Positions 1 through 7,021 of a DNA stretch of 18,702 nt are shown piece after piece. The notes beneath the pieces were generated by a model, which saw only the letters and a program-made list of their open reading frames with translations, was not told the DNA's origin and searched no databases. Origin of the DNA: Chloroflexota bacterium (GTDB lineage: Bacteria; Chloroflexota; UBA4733); the NCBI GenBank assembly GCA_023489405.1, contig JAMDCW010000035.1, positions 6,987-25,688 on the forward strand. The letters run 5' to 3'. How positions within the stretch are numbered: position 1 is the first letter of the stretch; each line of letters begins with the position of its first letter. The position numbers and the translations under genes are program-made.

Positions 1-987
1 AGATCCCGCATCCGGCCACTCTCGGGGCTGGGCGAGCATCGACTCGACAGACTGCAAGGCGTTGAATACTGGCCCTGCCATGACTTGAGCGAGCATCGCC
101 GTCTTCAGAGAGGCATACAACTGGGTTGCATAGCTGGCCGCAGCGACGAGACCGCCCAAGGTGAAGCTCCCGGCGATGATTTGCTCCGCCCCGAACCCAT
201 ACACCACCGCCAACCCGATACCGTCGATCAGTTGGTACACCAAACCGAAGCGAAACTCCCGTGCCAGCTTGAACTTGACACTGATGCGCATATACGAGCC
301 TAGCCACTCGTTCCATCGCTCCACCTCATGGGCTTCCTGCCCTGCCGTCCGCACTTCCCGGATGTTCGATAGCACTTCTTGGAGAAAGCTCTGTCCTCTG
401 TCCATCAACGTCAAGTACTGCTTGTCGAGGTCACGATTCTCCCGACTGGAGCGCCCGGTAAGCCACAGCGTAAGCGGGAACGTGATAACCGACAGCAAGC
501 CAATCTTCCAGTCGATAACGAGTAGCAAGACCGCAAACCCGATGATGCGGATCACGGTGGCAATCATCGGAATGAGCTGCTCGGAAACAACCATCCCGAT
601 GGTACCGCTCTCGCGCGTGATTCTATTTACTAAGATGCCGCTGTCCGTATTGTCGACGGTGGCCATCGGCAAATGCACAGCATGTGTGAAGACTTCGCGA
701 CGATAGTGATTGGTGATACGATCGCCTACCTGGGAGCGCGCATAGCTCTCACCGGCAGCGAGAGCCGTACGAGCCAGTGCCAGGAACACTAAGCCAGCAA
801 GCAGTTGAATCACTAACACGTAGTTGGACTTGGCAATCGCGCGATCAAATAACGAGCGATACAGGAGCGGTCGAAGCACGTCGACACCGACCACAAGTCC
901 GGTCAGGAGCAGAGCAGCTCCAATATACCAGCCATATGCACGAAGGCGAGGAGCAAGCTTTCGGCTTACGTCGTAAAACTGCTTCAT
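1..987 (-). CDS. ABC exporter, transmembrane half (partial, C-terminus off left edge)
   Basis: This is the N-terminal 329 residues of an ABC transporter half-molecule with the exporter (type IV, MsbA/LarD-like) fold. The frame is open to the left edge, so the ATPase domain, expected next, lies outside the window. Visible are an early helix (about 17-40, YIGAALLLTGLVVGVD), a second near 58-80, the cytoplasmic stretch DNTDSGILVNRITRESGTI typical of the first coupling region, a long hydrophobic pair at about 135-180, and a further helix pair around 250-300. The start is ATG at 987. No ATG, GTG or TTG lies in frame nearby upstream, and a GGGAGG lies about 14 bases before it. It follows the PqqD-like gene by 38 bases on the same strand. 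In lasso-peptide and related RiPP clusters such a protein exports the mature peptide and gives immunity, which is the inferred role here. The peptide substrate is not visible. General lipid or drug export cannot be excluded. Confidence 0.85.
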   Translation of the reverse strand, partial: MKQFYDVSRKLAPRLRAYGWYIGAALLLTGLVVGVDVLRPLLYRSLFDRAIAKSNYVLVIQLLAGLVFLALARTALAAGESYARSQVGDRITNHYRREVFTHAVHLPMATVDNTDSGILVNRITRESGTIGMVVSEQLIPMIATVIRIIGFAVLLLVIDWKIGLLSVITFPLTLWLTGRSSRENRDLDKQYLTLMDRGQSFLQEVLSNIREVRTAGQEAHEVERWNEWLGSYMRISVKFKLAREFRFGLVYQLIDGIGLAVVYGFGAEQIIAGSFTLGGLVAAASYATQLYASLKTAMLAQVMAGPVFNALQSVESMLAQPREWPDAGS

Positions 988-1025
988 ACCCTCAGCAATT
1001 GCCTCCCATTTCCTCGAGTACCTTA

Positions 1026-1301
1026 CTATCGTTCCAAGAGCTGCGCTTCTGCGAGGCCATCTAGCAAATGTTGAACACCACGAAGTAAGGTTTCCTCCTC
1101 AGCGTCTATCCGCTCCATGAGATAAGCCGTCGCATCCGTCTCGTTGTCATACTGTAGATGCGCTATGAAGATGGCGGTAGCCACCGGATTGAGGGTGAAC
1201 AGACGGCCAGCGGAGGAGTCCATGATAACGCCCTCACCATCCTGACCATCGAAAACAGCAGACGTACTCAACCGTATGGGGGACAAGTCCGTCACCTCCA
1301 T
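1026..1301 (-). CDS. PqqD-family RiPP recognition protein (lasso peptide B1/E-type)
   Basis: This small 91-residue protein has the PqqD fold (RiPP recognition element). In lasso-peptide and PQQ pathways such proteins bind the leader of a precursor peptide and present it to the modifying enzymes. The family signature is clear: an N-terminal strand, then GVIMDSSAGRLFTLNPVATAIF (roughly 24-45; compare the usual 'D...G..y.LN..a..i'), and a helical C-terminal half rich in Glu and Leu. Its ATG start at 1301 overlaps the end of the upstream asparagine-synthetase-like fragment by 10 bases, the tight coupling typical of cyclase-recognition protein pairs in lasso clusters. The ABC exporter follows. It looks intact, although its presumed partner is truncated. 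The protease (B2) and the precursor peptide are not in the window. The family call is firm, and the lasso assignment rests on the neighbours. Confidence 0.8.
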   Translation of the reverse strand: MEVTDLSPIRLSTSAVFDGQDGEGVIMDSSAGRLFTLNPVATAIFIAHLQYDNETDATAYLMERIDAEEETLLRGVQHLLDGLAEAQLLER

Positions 1302-1709
1302 TGGTAATTCAAACCAGCCGAGTGTAAGCCGCGCAAAAACAATTCGGTCATGGCACTGGCAAGTAGAGCATGCGCATTGAGGCGCGTCAATTGCCGGTCG
1401 GCAAGAACCGCTTCGAGACGGTCTCGATTAACGAATCCGTCTGCTTGGAGAAGAGAATCGTCCTCCAATAATGATCGCAGCACAGAAGGATAGCGAATAG
1501 AGAACTGCTGCGTCAGAGAGGACATCCAGATAAACCAGAGCCGGCGAAGAACCGAGGGCGGCAAGCGATCGGTGAATGCTGATCTCAAGGCCGGCTTAGT
1601 AACCTTCTGGCCGCGGTAAGGAAAACACCGGTACGCAGCAGGAAGGGAAAGGGAGAGGCGGTAAAGCTCCACATCATTGAGTCGCCATTGTGGGACAATC
1701 GGCGCCGTT
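1292..1709 (-). pseudogene. C-terminal remnant of asparagine-synthetase-like (lasso cyclase) protein
   Basis: The frame reads the C-terminal part of an asparagine-synthase-fold enzyme. It contains RLNDVELYRLSLSLPAAYR, the usual '(Y)PFLDrrLVEfaLsLP.eyr' region, then TKPALRSAFTDRLPPSVLRR, the usual 'TKpLLRrAl...LPeeVl.R' region. A helical tail resembles lasso-peptide isopeptide-bond cyclases. The family normally has about 550-650 residues with an N-terminal glutaminase-like domain and an ATP-binding SGGxDS motif. Only about 130 residues remain here and neither of those parts is present. Homology begins within a few codons of the stop of the preceding membrane-protein gene (TAA at 1710-1712). 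The frame stays open upstream to 1873, but there it is antisense-like or out-of-frame sequence of that gene and shows no synthetase features. The fragment therefore looks like a deletion or rearrangement remnant and is very unlikely to be catalytic. It ends in TGA at 1292-1294, overlapping the PqqD-like gene. Confidence 0.7.
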
Positions 1710-2276
1710 TTACGACTCTTTAGAATGAGTGGTAGGGCTGGAAGCGGATTGCTTGCGAAGCCGCTGCGCTTCCCGAAGGTCGGCGCTGATTTTTTGCTGG
1801 AACGCCGTCCAGTCGTCCCCATAGTGCTCGCGGAGGGCTTCATGCATGAGAGTATCCAGTGGGAGCCTGGCAAAGCGGACGAGAGCAGCGTGGAAAAACG
1901 GTTGCCAGAGCAGCTCTGCGCCGGCGGCGATCATGAGACTGCCAATAAGGAGGGGTAGGATCTGCAGCGTGTGTTGAAAGTGCCAGGCAGTGAGGCCGAG
2001 CCAGGGAATGGTAGCGAGCGTCCATACGAGGACGGCCGCGAAATCTGACGCTGGACGCCGATGGGCAGCCCGGTAGCTAAGCGCTGCGACCAGGCCTGCT
2101 GCTAACGCTGTTGCCGCCGCTCCGAAGAGAACAGGTCTCTGCGTCATGATGAAAACAAGACCGCAGGCGATGCCCAAAGGAGTACCCCCTCCGGCGCCGG
2201 CAAATAGGAGAGCACGTAAGGGGGCGTAGTGGAGAAGGAGCAGCTCGCGGAAGTCAGCACGCTCATCACGGTTCAC
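1710..2276 (-). CDS. hypothetical four-helix membrane protein
   Basis: I do not recognise a family. The 188-residue protein has a short charged N-terminus, then four hydrophobic segments: about 26-46 (GTPLGIACGLVFIMTQ), 49-68 (VLFGAAATALAAGLVAAL), 79-100 (DFAAVLVWTLATIPWLGLTA) and 105-125 (ILPLLIGSLMIAAGAELLW). A basic, soluble C-terminal tail of about 60 residues (LREHYGDDWTAFQQKI) follows. The start is GTG at 2276, with GGAGGG about 9 bases upstream. It is the last gene of the MoxR/DUF58 operon, 48 bases after the preceding membrane-protein gene. Its stop codon lies next to the point where the cyclase remnant begins, so its 3' end marks a probable rearrangement junction. The tail could have been altered by that event, but nothing in the protein proves it. 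Confidence 0.65.
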   Translation of the reverse strand: MNRDERADFRELLLLHYAPLRALLFAGAGGGTPLGIACGLVFIMTQRPVLFGAAATALAAGLVAALSYRAAHRRPASDFAAVLVWTLATIPWLGLTAWHFQHTLQILPLLIGSLMIAAGAELLWQPFFHAALVRFARLPLDTLMHEALREHYGDDWTAFQQKISADLREAQRLRKQSASSPTTHSKES

Positions 2277-2324
2277 CAGATGGAGCCCTCCACGAATAGA
2301 ACATCTAGCCCCTCGCCTCAGTAG

Positions 2325-2858
2325 CTATCCAGTCTGCTCGAAGTCGATACGCGCCAGAAGGGCTGCTACGAGCCCTACGAGACTCCCTCCTGCCAGAACG
2401 CCAGCGACTTCTAGCAACAACGTATTCGCGATGGGAAGAAGAGCGAACGCTACGAGAGCGAGTTCGATGACGCTGGCAACGCCCGCTATGGCTAAACCCA
2501 TCAGCCAGCGCTGGGTGTGCAGGTGAGAATCCACCGAACGGATCCACGTGAGCGAGATCGCCCACTCCCCGAGCTCCGCGCTCCCCCATAGGGTGAGGCC
2601 GCCTGGCAGAGCAATCAAGTTAAGAGAATATCCTGATCCAATGAAAGCGAGTATCCATAGCACAGTAAGTAGTGCTAAACCAGTATAAAAAGGGAAGTAC
2701 CGGGATTGCCACAGCCCCACGATGATGGCACCAAGAGCGACAAGCCAGGCGACGGCGAGGATGGCGAAGTGTAGCTGAAGTAGTAAGAGCGTACCGTTGA
2801 CAAGAGCTAAGAAAATAGCCAGCAGGGATACGCCTAGACGCGGACTCTGTAGAGCCAT
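2325..2858 (-). CDS. hypothetical multi-helix membrane protein in MoxR/DUF58 operon
   Basis: The protein has 177 residues and about five hydrophobic segments. They begin with SLLAIFLALVNGTLLLLQL and FAILAVAWLVALGAIIVGLW, followed by FYTGLALLTVLWILAFIGSG and, after a polar loop, two more near the C-terminus. A longer frame exists upstream to 2978, but its extra 40 residues are Pro/Arg/Cys-rich and lie inside the DUF58 gene. I therefore place the start at ATG 2858 (MALQSPRLGVSLL), which overlaps the DUF58 gene by 25 bases. I recognise no family or catalytic motif. Small membrane proteins of this sort often accompany MoxR-DUF58 pairs and are presumed parts of the same membrane complex. That role is inferred from position only. 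Confidence 0.65.
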   Translation of the reverse strand: MALQSPRLGVSLLAIFLALVNGTLLLLQLHFAILAVAWLVALGAIIVGLWQSRYFPFYTGLALLTVLWILAFIGSGYSLNLIALPGGLTLWGSAELGEWAISLTWIRSVDSHLHTQRWLMGLAIAGVASVIELALVAFALLPIANTLLLEVAGVLAGGSLVGLVAALLARIDFEQTG

Positions 2859-4111
2859 CGTTGGGTGCTCCGGAGCTCCTCGGCAATACTCTGTGCCGAA
2901 CGGTCGGGCGTCCACGTCGCAAAAGGGATCCCGCGCTGGAGATAGCGGTCGGCATTCAGCCGCCGGCGTAACTGCCACAGTCTTGCTCCCAGGGCCGTCA
3001 CCTCATCACGTGGAAGGCGCAGGAAGGCGAGAGGAGATACTTCGACAATGACGAGCTGGAACCCTCGCCCGTGAAGATCTAATAAGGCGGTGACGCTGCG
3101 TTCATCGAGGAGCGGTGTCAGCCCGATGATGAGAGCGCTCGGCGGCAGTGCTCGTGCCGGTATCGTTGCTACATCGCGCCACGCATAGCTCAGCACGACT
3201 CGGGTGTCGAGAAGCGCCTCTACGATACGGAGGTACTGGCGATCCCCCAGTCCGGGCTCGAGCCAGCGCAGCTCACCGCCAAAACCGATGATTCCCACTC
3301 GATCGCGCCGATCAAGGTAGGTTTGAGCCAGATCGGCTGCCAGATGAACGATCACATCGAGGCTGCTTATCTCCCTTCCGGTGAGATCCTCAAAGGTGTC
3401 GAGAAAGATGACGACATCGGCGTTTCGCTCCGGATGACGGTCATTGACCATCAGACTGCCATGGCGGGCGCTCACCCGCCAGTTGATGTGCCGTACCTCG
3501 TCGCCCGCCGTGAACTCCCGCACGTCAGCGAACTCGATGCCGCGACCACCGTCGCGGGCAACCTCGTTGCCGGCTAGCGCACTCGTCTTCCACGGACTCG
3601 GTATGGCACGGAGACGTTGAACACGGGGATACACCCGCAGGGGATGACTCTCTACAAAGGTAGCTTGCCAGGCGAGGAGTTCAAAAGGAGACCAGGTGCG
3701 TACGAGCACACTGCCGATGAAGAATGCCCCCCAGCGCTCCGCCTGCAGTGAGAGCTCCAGCCGCCGCGGTTCCGGTGTCCACATGGGAAATGCCCGGCTC
3801 TGTTCAGAAACAGGTAAGGTCAGCCCCGCAGTTAAGAGAGGAACAACGTCGCATCGGAAGAAAGAAGGGTTGGCAGATACGGTCACGGAGAAAGGCACGC
3901 GTTCCCCTTCGAGCGTACGTGACCGCGCTAGCGACGTCTGAACAGCGATGGTGGGAAGATGACCTGCGAGAACGAGTCCCCCCAGAATTGTGGTGAAGAA
4001 AGGTACAGAAAAAAGTAAAATTTCTGTGTGACCTGTGGCGAGTGCGACGAGTAGAAGTGCTGCGCTCAGAACGGTGTAGAAGCCGAATTTCGTGGTGATA
4101 TAGCTTTTCAC
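2834..4111 (-). CDS. DUF58 domain-containing protein
   Basis: The protein has 425 residues. Two hydrophobic segments lie near the N-terminus (about 10-50, FYTVLSAALLLVALATGHTE and onward). A beta-rich region follows, and then the DUF58 signature around residues 200-225: REFTAGDEVRHINWRVSARHG, matching the family's 'REY..GD..R.I.W..sAR'. After it comes a von Willebrand A-like Rossmann half starting DVVIFLDTFEDL, in which the usual metal-binding DxSxS is degenerate. DUF58 proteins are encoded beside MoxR ATPases and are thought to work with them in assembling or maturing envelope or secreted protein complexes. The start chosen is GTG at 4111, whose GTGA overlaps the TGA stop of the MoxR gene by four bases. 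The frame extends upstream to 4201 but that part is inside moxR and lacks DUF58 character. Translation is therefore probably coupled to MoxR. Confidence 0.85.
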   Translation of the reverse strand: MKSYITTKFGFYTVLSAALLLVALATGHTEILLFSVPFFTTILGGLVLAGHLPTIAVQTSLARSRTLEGERVPFSVTVSANPSFFRCDVVPLLTAGLTLPVSEQSRAFPMWTPEPRRLELSLQAERWGAFFIGSVLVRTWSPFELLAWQATFVESHPLRVYPRVQRLRAIPSPWKTSALAGNEVARDGGRGIEFADVREFTAGDEVRHINWRVSARHGSLMVNDRHPERNADVVIFLDTFEDLTGREISSLDVIVHLAADLAQTYLDRRDRVGIIGFGGELRWLEPGLGDRQYLRIVEALLDTRVVLSYAWRDVATIPARALPPSALIIGLTPLLDERSVTALLDLHGRGFQLVIVEVSPLAFLRLPRDEVTALGARLWQLRRRLNADRYLQRGIPFATWTPDRSAQSIAEELRSTQRWLYRVRV

Positions 4112-5082
4112 CTTACTGGCGCAGGTTCTACTGTTGGCGGCGTCGGCACTTCTGCCAGGCACTGTTCGATCACGGTTCGTTGAGGGGTGCGCTGAACCCA
4201 CTGCTCAGGTGTAAGCATTATACGATGCGCCAGAGCAGGAACAGCAATTCCCTTCACATCCTCAGGGATAACGTAATCACGACCATGAAGCACTGCCTGA
4301 CCACGTGCAAGCTTGAGAATCGCTAGAGTACCCCGTGGACTGCCCCCTACCTGGACGCGTGGATTACGCCGCGTGGCTTCGACGAGGTCTACGATGTAAT
4401 AACTAATACTCTCGGAGACATGCACCTGCTCCAGTGCTCGCTGCATGGCGATGAGTGTGGAAGCATCGACGGTTTGTTTTAGCTGGATGGAGTCTTGCCG
4501 TCGATCCATTCGACGTTGCAACATCTCCCATTCTTCTATTCGTGAGGGATAACCAATACTTAAGCGCATAAGAAAACGATCTAATTGGGCTTCGGGCAGC
4601 GGATATGTACCTTCATATTCAATAGGATTCTGGGTAGCTAGTACGAGAAAGGGGGCTGGCAGTGGCCTTGTAGTGCCATCAGCGGTTACTTGGTGCTCTT
4701 GCATTGCTTCAAGTAAAGCAGCCTGTGTTTTTGGAGGGGCACGATTGATTTCATCAGCAAGCAGGATGTTCGTAAAGACAGGACCGTATCGAAAGTCAAA
4801 GTCTTGGGTGCGTTGATTATATATGGATGAACCTGTCACATCGGCTGGTAAGAGATCAGGGGTGAACTGGATACGTTTGAAGTTTAGTCCAAGAACTTGA
4901 GCGAAAGAAGCGGCAGTCAACGTCTTTGCTAGGCCGGGATAGTCTTCTAAAAGGACATGGCCATCTGCCAGGATGGCAGTGAGTATGAGGTTGAGTACTT
5001 GTCGCTTCCCAATAATGACTCGTTCAAGCTCATCGAGTAGTTGAGAAGAAATGCTGCTGACGGTCGGTATATCGAGCATCAC
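4108..5082 (-). CDS. MoxR-family AAA+ ATPase
   Basis: The protein has 324 residues, the normal MoxR length. The ATP-binding loop is EDYPGLAKTL (46-55), a known MoxR variant of the Walker A motif with Ala in place of Gly before the Lys. Walker B is LLADEINRAPPKTQ (D111, E112), sensor 1 is ATQNP (150-154), and the arginine-finger region is LPEAQLDRF (163-171). A C-terminal helical lid follows. MoxR ATPases act as chaperones that insert cofactors into, or remodel, partner proteins, usually together with VWA or DUF58 proteins encoded next door, as here. The start may be GTG 5082 or the adjacent in-frame ATG 5079. It lies 5 bases after the stop of the upstream gene, and its own stop overlaps the DUF58 gene by 4 bases. 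The client of this system cannot be told from the window. Confidence 0.93.
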   Translation of the reverse strand: MMLDIPTVSSISSQLLDELERVIIGKRQVLNLILTAILADGHVLLEDYPGLAKTLTAASFAQVLGLNFKRIQFTPDLLPADVTGSSIYNQRTQDFDFRYGPVFTNILLADEINRAPPKTQAALLEAMQEHQVTADGTTRPLPAPFLVLATQNPIEYEGTYPLPEAQLDRFLMRLSIGYPSRIEEWEMLQRRMDRRQDSIQLKQTVDASTLIAMQRALEQVHVSESISYYIVDLVEATRRNPRVQVGGSPRGTLAILKLARGQAVLHGRDYVIPEDVKGIAVPALAHRIMLTPEQWVQRTPQRTVIEQCLAEVPTPPTVEPAPVR

Positions 5083-5087
5083 GCTTT

Positions 5088-5606
5088 TTATAACTCCTCT
5101 AGCACTGCTATAGTCGCGGCTATATCGCGCAGGGCTACACCGTGGCGCTGACGTTCAGTTGGTGGTGGTCGATCAGGACGGATGAGGTCCCAGGCGATCA
5201 CACCAAGTGCTTGTTGTGCTAACTCAGGCTGTTGTTCGAGGTCGAGACTATGGCGAGCTAAACGGTGAATGGCTATGTTAATAAGGATTGGGCGCAGGCG
5301 ATAGTAGAAGTCGAAGTTTGACGTAGCACCAAATCGGACGGCATTAACCGTCTCGGTGAGCTCCAATGGTACGGACTGTTCAGCCGGTATGCGAGCAAGC
5401 GCGCTACGAAAGTTATCGATGGCTAAGTAAGGGTGCCAGTGAAGGATGAGACGTACGAGTATCCAAATAGAGAGTGCAAGCCAGACAAGGAGATTAATAA
5501 AGATGGCTATTGGGAGAAGTTTAGGGGAGATGTAGCCTACGGTGAAGACGAGTACGACAGCGAGAATGGCGAGGATACCAGCAGAACGGAGTGAATGCTT
5601 GATCAT
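5088..5606 (-). CDS. hypothetical two-helix membrane protein in MoxR operon
   Basis: The protein has 172 residues. Two N-terminal membrane helices (about 10-28, GILAILAVVLVFTVGYI; 31-55, LLPIAIFINLLVWLALSIWILVRL) precede a soluble domain of about 115 residues. That domain contains FDFYYRLRPILINIAIHRLARHSLDL and QQALGVIAWDLIRPDRPPP. The phrase 'FyyrlRPll..i...rL' recurs in small proteins of actinobacterial and Chloroflexota MoxR-DUF58-DUF4129 operons, but I cannot name a Pfam family with confidence. The gene starts at ATG 5606, overlapping the TGA of the DUF4129-like gene by four bases (ATGA), and ends 5 bases before moxR. It is therefore an integral member of this operon. Confidence 0.75.
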   Translation of the reverse strand: MIKHSLRSAGILAILAVVLVFTVGYISPKLLPIAIFINLLVWLALSIWILVRLILHWHPYLAIDNFRSALARIPAEQSVPLELTETVNAVRFGATSNFDFYYRLRPILINIAIHRLARHSLDLEQQPELAQQALGVIAWDLIRPDRPPPTERQRHGVALRDIAATIAVLEEL

Positions 5607-6574
5607 GGCACGGTCAGTTCCTGCTGCTCTGCGTAGGCATGCTGGTCTAGCTCGTCGCGGATATGCACTAGCAGGGTGATGGCCTCTTCTTTCATTGCGG
5701 CTGTGATGATGTGATGGCTGAAGCGAGCCTGCTCGTAAATAAGGGTGAGTCGTACTACGGGATCTGGACTCGCACGAGTCCTATCGACTAGCCGTTCGAG
5801 AAATTCGAAGGGAGCTTCTGCGACTCGACGGGGAACCCCTTGGCGCGCTGCGGTTGCTTCCATTCGGGCATAGGCACGGATGACAGCACGGCGAGGGTCT
5901 GGTTCATTTTGTAGAGCGTCGATTCCCTCTTCGATGATGTTAGCGGCGGTGGTTTGGCCGTCAAGCACTTCTCCCCACTCTTTCGTCCGGCGCTGGCGAA
6001 AATCCTGGACGAGGGACCCCACCAGGAGCAGAATGAAGAGGATGGCTAGCGTAGGGATGATGGAGTGTAAGAACCATGACGGTAGTCCTGGTGGGGAGCT
6101 AAGGATCGGTGGCACAGCGACGCCGAAGTTTGGAGGTAGTTGTGAAGCAGGTGCGGGGAGGTGTGGTGAACCGGCCGTTCCATAGTTACTTCCTAAGACA
6201 CTGGAGCTTAGGAAGTGAAGAATAAGGAAGAACAGAGTGACGGTGAGGAGCAGCGAGATCACCAGAACGGTAAGAATGAGTGTCCAGTTCGTTGGTCCCT
6301 GTTCAATAACTTGTTCCCACTCATCATCTTTACGTTTACGACGGCGGTTTGGTTTGAGTACGGATGCAATCAGCACACTACCTAAAAGGCATAGTAATGC
6401 TAGAGCTATCAGTAATGCATCGAGGAATGGACTACCTGAGTGTGATGATCCTACCCAAGGTATCGAAGGCTCAAATGGGCGAGCAGAGAGCGCTAGGATA
6501 CCAAGAAGCATACTCATAATGAAGCCGACACTAACAGTAAGTCGCCAGTTCAAGAAGTTTTGAGGGGGTATCAT
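5603..6574 (-). CDS. DUF4129-like membrane protein, first gene of MoxR/DUF58 operon
   Basis: The protein has 323 residues and four clear membrane segments: about 10-30, 50-73, 95-120 and 166-190. Between the third and fourth is a Pro/Ser/Gly-rich linker of about 45 residues predicted outside the membrane. The C-terminal cytoplasmic domain (about 205-315) matches the DUF4129 pattern: EPDPRRAVIRAYARMEATAARQG, then APFEFLERL, then VVRLTLIYEQARFS. In other genomes DUF4129 is often fused to or beside a transglutaminase-like domain in MoxR-DUF58 operons. No such peptidase-like gene is present here. The start is ATG 6574, preceded by a strong GGAGGAGAG, and it is the promoter-proximal gene. The last four bases are shared with the start of the next gene. 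Confidence 0.8.
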   Translation of the reverse strand: MIPPQNFLNWRLTVSVGFIMSMLLGILALSARPFEPSIPWVGSSHSGSPFLDALLIALALLCLLGSVLIASVLKPNRRRKRKDDEWEQVIEQGPTNWTLILTVLVISLLLTVTLFFLILHFLSSSVLGSNYGTAGSPHLPAPASQLPPNFGVAVPPILSSPPGLPSWFLHSIIPTLAILFILLLVGSLVQDFRQRRTKEWGEVLDGQTTAANIIEEGIDALQNEPDPRRAVIRAYARMEATAARQGVPRRVAEAPFEFLERLVDRTRASPDPVVRLTLIYEQARFSHHIITAAMKEEAITLLVHIRDELDQHAYAEQQELTVP

Positions 6575-6721
6575 TGGCCCTCTCCTCCTCGTTTACATCG
6601 TGTTTTCAGTATTGCATATCGAGAAAGGACAAGAGCTATACGATCTGAGACAACGGGATAAACGAGACAGATAGATGTGGTATCTGCGCAGTGCGCTGGA
6701 TTTAGATGTTGCTGTACACAT

Positions 6722-6763
6722 TCCTACGTTCTTTATCCAGTTTTGAGTTGCACGAACGTAGGA
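6722..6763. repeat. 10-base perfect inverted repeat
   Basis: TCCTACGTTC (6722-6731) and GAACGTAGGA (6754-6763) are exact inverted copies separated by 22 bases. No T-run follows on either strand, so it does not look like a terminator. The half-site spacing would suit a dimeric regulator binding two helical faces, or a structured leader for either divergent transcript. The function is inferred. Confidence 0.6.
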
Positions 6764-6956
6764 GCTATTAGCCGTAGAGCACTTTCCATGCGATAGTCAT
6801 GGCCAGGTGAGCTCCATCACCTTGAGCTAACGATCAAGTATAACGATATTGGAAGGGATTTTACCAACAGCTTTAGGATCCGCCACCTCTCAATACGAGA
6901 TCTCGTGGTTGTTTGACGGACGTAGCTGTCACGAGAGGTGCTTGCTATTTGCTCCA

Positions 6957-6985
6957 TTGACGAGGACAAGCTTGCCTCGTACTCT
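6957..6985 (+). promoter_or_regulatory. candidate promoter with palindromic operator in its spacer
   Basis: TTGACG (6957-6962) and TACTCT (6980-6985) are 17 bases apart. The -35 box is good and the -10 box is poor. The space between them is filled by the dyad CGAGG-A-CAAGCTTG-CCTCG (6961-6979), symmetric apart from one extra A. The putative start of transcription would lie about 30 bases before the GTG at 7022. A dyad between the two boxes is where MerR-like activators and many repressors bind. That this dyad acts so here is inference. Confidence 0.35.
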
Positions 6986-7021
6986 GATCACAAGAGTCTT
7001 CCACGGTGATGGTGAGGTGGC

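Larger units (their letters stand above)
6575..7021. other. divergent intergenic region between the MoxR operon and the spermidine-synthase-like gene
   Basis: These 447 bases hold no convincing gene in any frame; a 62-codon frame at 6849-7037 has no family resemblance. The minus-strand operon starts at 6574 behind a GGAGGAGAG ribosome site. The plus-strand gene starts at 7022. Two dyads are present and listed separately: a widely spaced 10-base inverted repeat at 6722-6763 and an imperfect 19-base palindrome at 6961-6979. Both flanking promoters must lie here. No riboswitch or RNA gene was recognised. Confidence 0.7.

Noticed and set aside
161..706. 181-codon plus-strand frame
   Set aside because: It is the shadow of the ABC exporter, which gives a clean membrane-domain protein on the minus strand.
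1713..1873. Upstream extension of the asparagine-synthetase-like frame
   Set aside because: This part overlaps the membrane-protein gene in another frame, is Ser/Lys/Pro-rich and has no synthetase features.
4112..4201. N-terminal extension of DUF58 to 4201
   Set aside because: It lies inside the MoxR gene. GTG 4111 overlapping the MoxR stop by four bases is the typical coupled start.
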